This document shows positions 9,281 to 17,583 of a DNA stretch of 64,000 nucleotides, piece by piece. The DNA comes from an uncultured Lutimaribacter sp. (GTDB lineage Bacteria > Pseudomonadota > Alphaproteobacteria > Rhodobacterales > Rhodobacteraceae): assembly GCA_913061505.1 (NCBI GenBank), contig CAJXSO010000004.1:40920-104919 (forward strand). Direction: 5' to 3'. How positions within the stretch are numbered: position 1 is the stretch's first letter; each line of letters begins with the position of its first letter. The position numbers and the translations under genes were made by a program. The notes under the pieces are model-generated. The model was not told the DNA's origin, did not search any database, and was given only the letters and a program-made list of their open reading frames with translations.

Positions 9281-10444
9281 CTATTGGGCGAAATAATCGT
9301 GCAAAATACGGCTGTAGATGGCTTTCAGCTGGGTGACCTGGGCGGCGGGCACGCGCTCGTCCACTTGGTGCATGAAATGGCCCACCAGCCCAAATTCCAC
9401 CACCGGGCAATGCGCCTTGACAAAGCGCGCATCCGACGTGCCGCCGGTGGTGGATAGCTCGGGCGTTAGGCCGGTTTCGGCCTGCACGGCCTTTGACACC
9501 AAATCCGACAGCGCACCGGGCGGTGTTAAAAACGCCTCGCCCGAAACCCGCGTTTGCAAGGTGATCTCGACCCCGAATTCAGCCGCCACCTTTTGCGCCT
9601 CGTCCTGCACCCAGGCCCCAAGGCTGGCGCCGCTGTGCAGGTCGTTGAAGCGTATGTTCAGCGTGGCCTTGCATTTGGCGGGTATCACATTGGTGGCAGG
9701 GTTGCCGGTGTCAATTGTCACCACAGCCAGGGTTGAGGCATCAAAATGCGCGGTGCCTTGGTCCAGCTGGTGGCTGGCCAGACGATCTATCAGGCGGGCC
9801 ATGGCGGGCAGCGGGTTGCGCGCACGGTGCGGATAGGCCGAATGCCCCTGCACGCCCGTGACATTCAGATGCACATTCATCGACCCGCGCCGCCCGATTT
9901 TCATCATATCCCCCAAGGTTTCGGGGCAGGTGGGCTCGCCCACCAGGCAGACCGACATTTGCTCGCCCTCGGCTTGCATATAATCTAGCAGCGCGGTGGT
10001 GCCGTCGGTTGCGTCGCCCTCTTCATCGCCGGTGATGGCCAGGATAATGGCGCCATCGGGGGGTGTTTGGCGCACAAAATCGATGGCGGCGGCGACAAAT
10101 GCCGCAACGCCCGATTTCATATCGGTGGCGCCACGGCCCCAGATTATACCATCTTCCACATGGCCCGAAAACGGTGGATGGGTCCATGCGCCCTCGTCGC
10201 CCACGGGCACCACATCTGTGTGGCCGTTAAAGCCGAAACTGCGTGCATGCCCCTTGGCCCCCCATCTGGCAAATAAATTGGCCACCCCCCCACGATCAAC
10301 CCGGGTGCAGGTAAACCCGGCCTCGTCCAGCATGGTGTGCAGCAGCACCAAGGCGCCGCCTTCGATGGGGGTAACGCTGGCACAGCGGATCAGCTGGGCG
10401 GTCAGGGCTGCGGCATCAACGGGGGTTGGCTGGGGGGTGGTCAT
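9281..10444 (-). CDS. dapE: Succinyl-diaminopimelate desuccinylase
   Basis: A 387-residue M20-family metallohydrolase that removes succinate from N-succinyl-LL-2,6-diaminopimelate, a late step of lysine and peptidoglycan diaminopimelate synthesis. Zinc ligands and catalytic residues are in place: His75 and Asp77 in FNGHTDVVP, Asp108 in [10 protein letters not shown], and the general base Glu pair in ITGDEEGDA (about 141-142), with the dimerisation-domain segment [11 protein letters not shown]. The ATG at 10444 has GGAG upstream and matches the normal DapE length; an in-frame ATG at 10546 would add 34 low-complexity residues. It is the first gene after the decayed island, and its stop is about 10 bases from the island-like DNA. 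Confidence 0.95.
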   Translation of the reverse strand: MTTPQPTPVDAAALTAQLIRCASVTPIEGGALVLLHTMLDEAGFTCTRVDRGGVANLFARWGAKGHARSFGFNGHTDVVPVGDEGAWTHPPFSGHVEDGIIWGRGATDMKSGVAAFVAAAIDFVRQTPPDGAIILAITGDEEGDATDGTTALLDYMQAEGEQMSVCLVGEPTCPETLGDMMKIGRRGSMNVHLNVTGVQGHSAYPHRARNPLPAMARLIDRLASHQLDQGTAHFDASTLAVVTIDTGNPATNVIPAKCKATLNIRFNDLHSGASLGAWVQDEAQKVAAEFGVEITLQTRVSGEAFLTPPGALSDLVSKAVQAETGLTPELSTTGGTSDARFVKAHCPVVEFGLVGHFMHQVDERVPAAQVTQLKAIYSRILHDYFAQ

Positions 10445-10745
10445 GCTTGGCTCCGGCGGTTGGGCGCGTGGGGGCGCGGGTGATGTGCCTTTGCTAGCGC
10501 GGAATGCGGGGCGGCGCAAATGTGGCGAAAATGGCGCAGAACACATTCGAAAGTATGTATGGCATATCCAAAAGTGTGGAATGATCCTGCTATGCGTCTA
10601 AGCTGGGTGCAACAATAACCCCGGGCAGGGATAGGCGGTGCAGACCTGAAAAATCAGGCGCGCTGCGACAGGCAAAAATGAACACACAGGCAGATCACTG
10701 GCCAGTCTACAGCGTGGGTTTGCGCCCCAGTTTTGGGGTGGCGTG
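10445..10745. other. Intergenic region between dapE and the Hint gene
   Basis: About 300 bases separating the divergent dapE and Hint-domain genes, so it should hold both promoters. A locally AT-rich stretch at about 10540-10600 is the likeliest promoter site. I see no RNA gene and no strong operator. Confidence 0.35.
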
Positions 10746-11829
10746 ATGGTGTGGATTGCATTGGCCGACCGGCGCAGTGCCCGGTTTTCGAAAATTGGCT
10801 TGGGCACACAGGCCGGGCGGGCGGCCACTGCGGCCCTGCCTGATACGGCGCCGATGCTGCGCGGCTCGATCGTGGCCGAGGGGCAGGTGCCCACAGGCGA
10901 CCGGCCGGCGCATCTGTTGGCGGGCAAAGGCGCGCGGTTTCAGCTGTCGATGCAGCTGTTGCCCAGCGGTGCGGGGGTGCTGGTGCTGGCCATCGGCGGG
11001 GTGCTGCGCCATGTGATCGTGCCGCTAGAGGGTGTGCGCCCCGGTGATACGATGCGCCTGACCTATTCATGGGATTGTGCATTGGGCTGGGGCCGGCTGG
11101 CCGCGGAAACGCCGATGAGCGATCTGCAAGCCATGGCGCGCGTGCCCCAGCCACAGCCCATGACGCTAGAGCAAGTGCAGCACTGCATCTGCGGCCCAAC
11201 CGGCGCTGCGCGCGACAGCCATTTGCATTTTGTCGCCCTGTCCTGCGGGATCGAGCCATTGGGCCCGATGCCCAGCCTGACAGCGCAGGTGCCGGTGGAA
11301 ACCGCCTTTGGCCCGCGGCCGGCCTGCGCCATTCGACGCGGCGATCTTTTGCGCTGCCTGTCTGGTGGGTTGGTGCCCGTGTTGCAGGTGCTGCGCCGCA
11401 CAGTGCCCGCGCGCGGGCTGTGGCGCCCGGTGCAGCTGCGCAGCCCGTATTTGGGGCTGCAGCACGATGTCTTTGTATCGCCCAGCCAGCGTCTGGTGGT
11501 TGGGGGATCTGAGGTGGAATACCTGTTTGGGCGCGAACATGTGGCGCTGGTTGCGCAAGATCTGTTGGGGGGCAGCGTGGCCCTGCGTGCCCAAGGCGGG
11601 CTAAGCGTGCCCTATTTCGGCTTTGTTCTGCCCGAGGCGCAGGCGGTGATGGTGGCGGGTGCCCATGCAAAGCATCAATATCGGGCGTATTCGGCGCAAA
11701 CCGCCGGCCTTGCGTGCCAGCCTTTTGGCGGGGCTAAACCGCGCGCATTTGCCCGAACATGCGGCATCGCCCTACCCGCTGCTGAATGCATTCGAGGCCA
11801 CCACATTGGCCGCGCAACGCGCAGCTTAG
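10746..11829 (+). pseudogene. Hint-domain (hedgehog/intein-like) protein with a frameshift
   Basis: The first 300 or so codons encode a protein of the Rhodobacterales Hint-domain type: a variable N-terminal half with a beta-rich, adhesin-like look, then a Hint-like module from about residue 190 (RRGDLLRCLSGG, HDVFVSPSQRLVV, YLFGREHVALVAQDLL). At the GGG run 11657-11659 the frame breaks: the original frame lies one base back and continues with VPMQSINIGRIRR and NAFEATTLAAQRAA to the TAG at 11829. That end matches the C-terminus of this family and overlaps the stop of the convergent gene, as for other convergent pairs here. Without the shift, translation runs on to 12263 through an unrelated antisense gene. 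A sequencing error in the G run would also explain it. The Hint nucleophile cysteine is not where expected. Confidence 0.72.
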
Positions 11830-12155
11830 TCTTTGTCGAAAAACGGTGTTATCTGGGCCACGACCACAGAATTTTCCTGCAAGGCCCGCTCCATCAAGGC
11901 GCGCTCTTCTGCGTCGATCTCGTGGTCTTGCGCCTCGCGCTCGGCCAGCGATCCGTAGCCTGTCACATCCAGGGGCGCCATATCGGCCTGTTTCAGGATG
12001 GCCACCGTTTCGCGCACGGCCTCGGCCTCGTCTACGCCGCTGGCATAGCACAGCAGGGCTGCACCGGTGCTGTTTTCGGGCAGGCCATCATCGGCTTTGC
12101 GGCCGACCTGAACCAAAAGAGTGTAAACCTGATGCTGGCGTGCGGGCTTTGTCAT
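11826..12155 (-). CDS. Conserved hypothetical protein
   Basis: A 109-residue soluble, acidic protein that I do not recognise. It has a short basic N-terminus, a central part rich in Ala and Glu (GVDEAEAVRETVAILKQAD) predicted helical, and a conserved-looking GYGSLAEREAQ motif. No membrane segment or signal peptide. The ATG at 12155 (MTKPARQHQ) is chosen; the frame is open up to 12218 but the extra residues are proline-rich and unlike a protein start. The stop overlaps that of the frameshifted Hint gene (TTAG shared). The next gene upstream on the same strand is the LysR regulator, 46 bases away, so the two may be cotranscribed. Confidence 0.6.
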   Translation of the reverse strand: MTKPARQHQVYTLLVQVGRKADDGLPENSTGAALLCYASGVDEAEAVRETVAILKQADMAPLDVTGYGSLAEREAQDHEIDAEERALMERALQENSVVVAQITPFFDKD

Positions 12156-12201
12156 GGCGGGCCACATGGCGGGCGGGGGTGGGAAAGTCAAGGGTGCACA
12201 G

Positions 12202-13131
12202 CTAAGCCGTGCTGGCATTTGCGTGCAATGCGGCCAGCTGTTCTTTGCAATGCGCCACCATGAATTCGGTGAACAGCTGCACCTTTTGATCGCGGAATTT
12301 GCGGCTGGGGGTCAGGCATACCAGCTGGGTTGCCAAGGGGGGTGTATCGGCGGCCACCGGCACCAGCGCCCCGGTTCGCAAATGATCTGACACCTCAAAA
12401 ACGGGTTTCAGCACGATACCCGCCCCTGCCAGCGCCCAAGCGGTCAGCACATCGCCATCGTCGCTTTCCAGTGGGCCCGTGATTTCAAATTTCTTGGCGC
12501 CGCTGCTGGTTTGCAATGTCCATTGAAATTCGCGCGCCCCGGGAAAGCGCAGGTTCAGGCAATCGTGGTGGTCGGCCACCAGGGCCGCCCCATCGGCTGG
12601 CATGCCGCGTTGCTGCACATAGCTGGGGGCGGCGCACAGCACCCGCGGGCAATCGGCAATCACCCGAATTTTCAGGTCGCTATCGGCCAGTGGCCCCAGG
12701 TGAAAGGCCAGATCCAGCCCCTCGCCTGTGACATCAATGGCCCGGTCAGACAGGCGCAAGCGAATATCGATCTGCGGGTAAAGCGCCTTGAATGCGGGCA
12801 CGGCCGGGGCAATGAAGCGCCGCCCAACGCCCAGGGGGGCGGCCACAAACAACGTGCCACGCGGGCTTTGGCTGGCCTCCATCACCACTGCTTCGGCGGC
12901 ATCGATCGCCTCGAGAATGCGACAGGCGCCATCGTAAAACAGCCGCCCATGTTCGGTGGGGCGCAGCGCGCGGGTTGTGCGGTTGAACAGCCGCACGCCC
13001 AGATGCTTTTCCAAATCAGCCACCCGCGCCGAGGCCACCGCGGGCGAGGTGCGCTGATCGCGGGCGGCCGCGCTCATGCTGCCCAATTCATAGACACGCA
13101 CAAACATTCTGATGTTGTTTACATAGGCCAT
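12202..13131 (-). CDS. LysR-family transcriptional regulator
   Basis: A 309-residue LysR-type regulator. The N-terminal winged helix-turn-helix is clear (FVRVYELGSMSAAARDQ, then VADLEKHLGVRLFNRTTR, residues about 8-55), followed by the periplasmic-binding-protein-like effector domain (SPRGTLFVAAPLGVGRRFIAP, then DGDVLTAWALAGAGIVLKP). It is of the CrgA/AaeR-like subgroup. The ATG at 13131 gives the standard start; the open frame upstream overlaps the puuD promoter. The gene is divergent from puuD with 100 bp between, which is the classic layout for a LysR protein controlling its neighbour; urate or a related purine product would be a candidate effector, but this is inference only. Confidence 0.88.
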   Translation of the reverse strand: MAYVNNIRMFVRVYELGSMSAAARDQRTSPAVASARVADLEKHLGVRLFNRTTRALRPTEHGRLFYDGACRILEAIDAAEAVVMEASQSPRGTLFVAAPLGVGRRFIAPAVPAFKALYPQIDIRLRLSDRAIDVTGEGLDLAFHLGPLADSDLKIRVIADCPRVLCAAPSYVQQRGMPADGAALVADHHDCLNLRFPGAREFQWTLQTSSGAKKFEITGPLESDDGDVLTAWALAGAGIVLKPVFEVSDHLRTGALVPVAADTPPLATQLVCLTPSRKFRDQKVQLFTEFMVAHCKEQLAALHANASTA

Positions 13132-13200
13132 TATAAAGAATTCATTGAAACTGTTCCGCCTATTGGCAGGATTAACAAATAAATTGCTCCTAAGATAGCC

Positions 13201-13212
13201 TGTTGCGCAACA
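13201..13212. promoter_or_regulatory. 12-bp perfect palindrome upstream of puuD, possible operator
   Basis: TGTTGCGCAACA is a perfect palindrome between the divergent LysR gene and puuD, ending 19 bases before the puuD start codon and just ahead of its AGAGGGAGAGG ribosome binding site. Its position suits an operator for puuD. It does not have the T-N11-A spacing typical of LysR sites, so it might belong to another regulator or be chance. Confidence 0.3.
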
Positions 13213-13231
13213 CATAAAGAGGGAGAGGCCG

Positions 13232-14473
13232 ATGTATGATCTGGCTGTTATCGGCGCTTGGGCCGAATTTGCCATTCGCTGGCTGCATGTGATCACGGCC
13301 ATCGCTTGGATCGGGTCGTCTTTCTATTTCATCGCGCTGGATCTGGGCCTGCACCGCGATCGCAACCTGGCCACCGGGGCCGATGGCGAGGAATGGCAGG
13401 TGCATGGTGGTGGGTTTTACCACATTCAGAAATATCTGGTCGCCCCGGCCAATATGCCCGATGGGCTGGTGTGGTTTAAATGGGAAAGCTATGCCACCTG
13501 GCTGTCTGGCTTTGCGCTATTGGCGGTGGTCTATTATCTGGGGGCAGAATTTTACCTGATCGATCCGGCGGTGATGGATCTGTCGGTGCCCGGTGCCATT
13601 GCCATTTCGGTGGCATCGCTGGCCTTTGGCTGGCTGGCCTATAACACGCTGTGCAAGATTTTTGTCGAGGCAAACCAAACCCTGTTGATGGTGGCGCTGT
13701 TTGGGGTGCTGGTGGGCATGAGCTATTTTTACGCCAATGTGTTTTCAGGGCGCGCAGCCCTGCTGCATCTGGGGGCGTTTACCGCAACGATCATGTCGGC
13801 AAATGTGTTCATGATCATCATCCCCAACCAGAAAATCGTTGTGGCCGATCTGATTGCCGGGCGTAAACCTGACCCGCAATTTGGCAAAATTGCCAAACAG
13901 CGCAGCACGCATAACAACTACCTGACCTTGCCGGTGATCTTTTTGATGCTGTCCAACCACTATCCACTGGCCTTTGCCAGCCAATGGAACTGGGTCATTG
14001 CCGCGCTGGTGTTTTTGATGGGCGTGACCATCCGGCATTTTTTCAACAGCCAACATGCCCGCCGCGGCACCCCTTGGTGGACCTGGGCCGCCACCGCAAT
14101 TATTTTCGTGCTGATCATGTGGCTGTCTACCGCGCCGATGTTTCAAACCGACGACCGCCACGAGGCCCACGGCCCCGCGCTGCGCTTTGCCCAGGCCCAG
14201 GGGTTTGATGCCGCGCGCGATATCGTGTTGGGCCGCTGTTCGATGTGCCATGCCGCTGAACCCGGCTGGGAGGGGCTGCATTGGGCGCCCAAGGGCGTGG
14301 TGCTGGAAACCGATCACCAAATTGCCAGCCATGCCCGGGCCATTTATCTGCAGGCGGGTATCAGCCATGCCATGCCGCCTGCCAACCTGTCGTTTATCGA
14401 ACCAGAAGAGCGCGCGCAGATCGTGGCTTGGTATCGCAACGCCACCGGGGCTGGCGCGCCAGTGGTGCAATAA
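13232..14473 (+). CDS. puuD: Membrane urate oxidase with C-terminal cytochrome c (PuuD)
   Basis: A 413-residue protein of the PuuD type, a bacterial urate oxidase that oxidises urate to 5-hydroxyisourate and passes electrons through its own haem c to the respiratory chain. The N-terminal part has about eight membrane helices, with conserved stretches such as RWLHVITAIAWIGSSFYFI and NVFMIIIPNQKIVVADL. The C-terminal periplasmic domain carries one haem c motif CSMCH at 336-340 and a Met ligand candidate in HAMPPAN. A strong AGAGGGAGAGG ribosome binding site precedes the ATG. It lies divergent from a LysR regulator. No allantoin or 5-hydroxyisourate genes are in the window. Confidence 0.92.
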   Translation: MYDLAVIGAWAEFAIRWLHVITAIAWIGSSFYFIALDLGLHRDRNLATGADGEEWQVHGGGFYHIQKYLVAPANMPDGLVWFKWESYATWLSGFALLAVVYYLGAEFYLIDPAVMDLSVPGAIAISVASLAFGWLAYNTLCKIFVEANQTLLMVALFGVLVGMSYFYANVFSGRAALLHLGAFTATIMSANVFMIIIPNQKIVVADLIAGRKPDPQFGKIAKQRSTHNNYLTLPVIFLMLSNHYPLAFASQWNWVIAALVFLMGVTIRHFFNSQHARRGTPWWTWAATAIIFVLIMWLSTAPMFQTDDRHEAHGPALRFAQAQGFDAARDIVLGRCSMCHAAEPGWEGLHWAPKGVVLETDHQIASHARAIYLQAGISHAMPPANLSFIEPEERAQIVAWYRNATGAGAPVVQ

Positions 14474-14513
14474 TTCCCTCGCCGGCGGCATGGTTTCGCG
14501 CTAAGGCCCGGGA

Positions 14514-15626
14514 ATGGACAGTGATTTCGAGATCTTTTTGGTGGCTCCACCGGGGCTAGAGCCGGTTTTGGCCGACGAGGCGCGCAGCGCAGGCTTTGCC
14601 ATGCCCACGGTGCAGCCCGGTGGCGTGAGCACCCGTGGTGGCTGGCCCGAGGTATGGCGCGCCAACCTGTGCCTGCGGGGCGCCACCCGTGTTTTGGTGC
14701 GCCTGGGCGAATTCCGCGCCTTTCATCTGGCGCAGCTAGACAAACGCGCGCGCAAATTTCCTTGGGCCAATGTGCTGCGCCCCGATGTGGCGGTGCGGGT
14801 CGAGGTAAGCACCTCGAAGAAATCGAAAATCTATCATGCAGGCGCCGCGGCCCAACGGATCGAGCGGGCCATCACCGAAACCTTGGGCGCGCCCATTGCC
14901 GCCGATGCGCCTGTGACGCTGAAACTGCGGATCGATGATAATTTGGTCACAATATCGGTGGATAGCTCGGGCGAAAGCCTGCACAAGCGCGGCCATAAAC
15001 AGGCCATGGGCAAGGCCCCCATGCGCGAAACGCTGGCTGCGTTGTTTTTGCGGCAATTGGGCTATACCGGCACCCAAGCGGTGGTTGACCCGATGTGTGG
15101 CTCGGGCACGTTTCCGATCGAGGCGGCAGAACAGGCGCTGGGCCTATACCCCGGCCGCGCGCGTGGCTTTGCGTTTCAGCATTTGGCAGGGTTTGATGCG
15201 GTGGCATGGCAGGCGTTGTTGGCCGGGGCGCCGCAGCCGCAGCCGCAGCCACAGCCGCGGTTTTTTGGCTTTGACCGCGATGCAGGCGCGGTGCGTATGG
15301 CCAGCGACAACGCCCAGCGCGCCGGTGTGGCGGGTAGCACCCGCTTTGCCTGCCAGCCGCTTAGCGCGCTTGTGCCCCCGCCCGGCGTGGCGCCCGGCAT
15401 CGTGGTGATCAACCCGCCCTATGGCGACAGGATCGGCAATAAAAAGCTGCTTTTTGGCCTTTATGGCGCCATGGGCACGGTGCTGGGGCAGCAATTTGCG
15501 GGCTGGCGTGTGGGCATCATTACCACCGATGGCGGGCTGGCGCGCGCCACTGGCCTCGATTTGCAGGCCGGCCCGCCCGTGCCCCATGGCGGGCTGAAAG
15601 TGCGCCTTTACCAAACCGATTTATAG
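14514..15626 (+). CDS. THUMP-domain RNA methyltransferase (RlmL/TrmN-like)
   Basis: A 370-residue class I SAM-dependent RNA methyltransferase. Residues about 1-165 form the ferredoxin-like plus THUMP RNA-binding part (ANVLRPDVAVRVEVSTSKKSK). The Rossmann domain follows with the SAM loop VDPMCGSGTFPIEAA (about 192-206) and the catalytic NPPYGDR motif (about 301-307) typical of N2-guanine methyltransferases of the RlmL N-terminal and TrmN type. It is about half the size of E. coli RlmL, lacking the RlmK half, as usual in alphaproteobacteria. A Pro-Gln repeat (PQPQPQPQP, about 239-247) sits between SAM motifs, encoded by near-perfect CCGCAG repeats at 15232-15256. The exact rRNA or tRNA target cannot be told. 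Confidence 0.88.
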   Translation: MDSDFEIFLVAPPGLEPVLADEARSAGFAMPTVQPGGVSTRGGWPEVWRANLCLRGATRVLVRLGEFRAFHLAQLDKRARKFPWANVLRPDVAVRVEVSTSKKSKIYHAGAAAQRIERAITETLGAPIAADAPVTLKLRIDDNLVTISVDSSGESLHKRGHKQAMGKAPMRETLAALFLRQLGYTGTQAVVDPMCGSGTFPIEAAEQALGLYPGRARGFAFQHLAGFDAVAWQALLAGAPQPQPQPQPRFFGFDRDAGAVRMASDNAQRAGVAGSTRFACQPLSALVPPPGVAPGIVVINPPYGDRIGNKKLLFGLYGAMGTVLGQQFAGWRVGIITTDGGLARATGLDLQAGPPVPHGGLKVRLYQTDL

Positions 15627-15687
15627 CCCCCCGCCAGCCGACGAAGCTGGTGGCAGAATCGCCCGATCTTATGCTAGCTGTTGTGGT

Positions 15688-17583
15688 ATGAATACTGCAG
15701 CCCCCAATATACGCCCCATCATTCGCCAGCTAGACGAGGCTGCCATCAACCGCATCGCTGCGGGCGAGGTGGTTGAACGGCCGGCATCGGCAGTGAAAGA
15801 GCTGGTGGAAAACGCCATCGATGCGGGTGCCACGCGGGTGGATGTTACCATCAGCGATGGTGGCAAAACCCTGATCCGCGTGGTGGATGACGGCTGTGGC
15901 ATGACCGAGGCCGAATTGCCGCTGGCCCTGTCGCGCCATGCCACATCGAAAATTGATGGCAGCGATTTGCTGAATATCTCGACCTTTGGCTTTCGCGGCG
16001 AGGCACTGCCCAGCCTGGGGGCAGTGGGGCGTTTGACCATCACCAGCCGGGCGGCGGGGCATGAGGCGGCGCAAATCACGGTGGCCGGCGGCCAGCTTGG
16101 CCCGGTGAAACCTGCAGGCCTAAGCGGTGGCACGGTGGTTGAACTGCGCGATCTGTTTTACGCCACGCCCGCGCGGCTGAAATTCATGCGCACCGATCGC
16201 GCCGAAACACAGGCTGTGACCGATACGATCAAGCGCCTTGCCATGGCCGAGCCCTTTATCGGCTTTACTCTGACCGAGGCCAGCGATGGCGCCAGCCGCC
16301 AGCTGTTTCGCGCCGATGCCGAAAGCGGCGATTTGTTCGATGCCTTGCACGGCCGGCTATCGCAGGTTTTGGGCCATGATTTTGCCGAAAACGCCCTGCC
16401 AATCGATGCCACCCGCGATGGCATGCATTTGCGCGGCTATGCGGCGCTGCCCACCTATTCGCGGGGGGCGGCGGTGGCGCAGTTCTTGTTCGTCAATGGC
16501 CGGCCTGTGCGCGATAAGATGCTGTTGGGCGCCTTGCGTGCGGCCTATTTCGATTTTCTCAGCCGCGATCGCCACCCGGTTGCGGCCTTGTTTGTGGATT
16601 GCGATCCGCAATTGGTGGATGTCAACGTGCACCCGGCCAAATCCGAGGTGCGCTTTCGCGATCCGGGGCTGGTGCGCGGGCTGATTATCAGCGCGCTGCG
16701 CCATGCCCTGGCCGAGGCGGGGCATCGCGCCTCGAGCACCGTGGCGGGGGCCACTTTGGGTGCCATGCGCCCCGAATCTGGCCAGGCCCCAAACAGCCCC
16801 GCGCGCGTCTACCAGATGGATCGCCCGGCGCCCGGTGCCCTGCGCCATGCCTACAGCGCCCAGGCCCCGCATCAGGTTGCCGCGCCACAGCAGCCTGGTT
16901 TTGCCGAAACCATGGGCGCCTATAGCGCGCGGGTTGAAACCGACAGCGCAGCAGCCGCAGGCACCCCCGATATGGCCCCCGATGGGGCGACTGTGGGCGA
17001 GGGCCTGCCACTGGGGGCTGCGCGCGCGCAGGTGCATGAAAACTATATTATTGCACAAACGGCCACAGGCATTGTGATTGTCGATCAGCATGCCGCGCAC
17101 GAGCGTTTGGTCTATGAAAAGCTAAAACGCCAGATGGCTGAAAATGGTGTGGCCAGCCAGGCGCTGTTGATACCTGAAATTGTTGAATTGCAGGCGCCCG
17201 ATTGTGCCAGCCTGCTGGATATTGCCCCGCAGCTGGAAAGGCTGGGCTTGCATATCGAACCCTTTGGTGCGGGCGCCATTGCCGTGCGTGAAACACCCGC
17301 CTTGCTGGGCCAGGTCAACGCCCGGGCCATGGTGATGGATATTCTCGACGAGCTGGCCGATCAGGGCGACAGTATAACTGTGCAAGCGCGGCTAGAGGCG
17401 ATACTAAGCCGCGTGGCGTGCCACGGCTCTATCCGCTCGGGGCGGCGGATGCGGGCCGAAGAAATGAACGCGCTTTTGCGGGAAATGGAGCAAACGCCGC
17501 ATTCAGGCCAATGCAACCATGGCCGCCCCACCTATGTCGAGCTGCGGCTCAGCGATATTGAAAGGCTGTTTGGGCGCACATGA
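15688..17583 (+). CDS. mutL: DNA mismatch repair protein MutL
   Basis: A 631-residue MutL, which couples mismatch recognition by MutS to strand incision. The N-terminal GHKL ATPase motifs are clear: NRIAAGEVVERPASAVKELV, ENAIDAGATRV, VDDGCGM and FRGEALPSLG. A linker of about 110 residues, rich in Pro, Ala and Gln, spans about 345-450. The C-terminal domain carries the endonuclease metal motif DQHA-x2-E-x4-E (from Asp466), plus a CHGSIRSG segment and the GRPT motif near the end. It is therefore the nicking type of MutL, as in bacteria without MutH. It overlaps rmuC by 4 bases (ATGA), so the two DNA-maintenance genes are translationally coupled. Confidence 0.97.
   Translation: MNTAAPNIRPIIRQLDEAAINRIAAGEVVERPASAVKELVENAIDAGATRVDVTISDGGKTLIRVVDDGCGMTEAELPLALSRHATSKIDGSDLLNISTFGFRGEALPSLGAVGRLTITSRAAGHEAAQITVAGGQLGPVKPAGLSGGTVVELRDLFYATPARLKFMRTDRAETQAVTDTIKRLAMAEPFIGFTLTEASDGASRQLFRADAESGDLFDALHGRLSQVLGHDFAENALPIDATRDGMHLRGYAALPTYSRGAAVAQFLFVNGRPVRDKMLLGALRAAYFDFLSRDRHPVAALFVDCDPQLVDVNVHPAKSEVRFRDPGLVRGLIISALRHALAEAGHRASSTVAGATLGAMRPESGQAPNSPARVYQMDRPAPGALRHAYSAQAPHQVAAPQQPGFAETMGAYSARVETDSAAAAGTPDMAPDGATVGEGLPLGAARAQVHENYIIAQTATGIVIVDQHAAHERLVYEKLKRQMAENGVASQALLIPEIVELQAPDCASLLDIAPQLERLGLHIEPFGAGAIAVRETPALLGQVNARAMVMDILDELADQGDSITVQARLEAILSRVACHGSIRSGRRMRAEEMNALLREMEQTPHSGQCNHGRPTYVELRLSDIERLFGRT

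Noticed and set aside
10743..12263. A continuous 506-codon frame
   Set aside because: The last 195 codons run antisense through the gene at 11826-12155 and have shadow-frame composition; the true continuation is in the frame ending at 11829.
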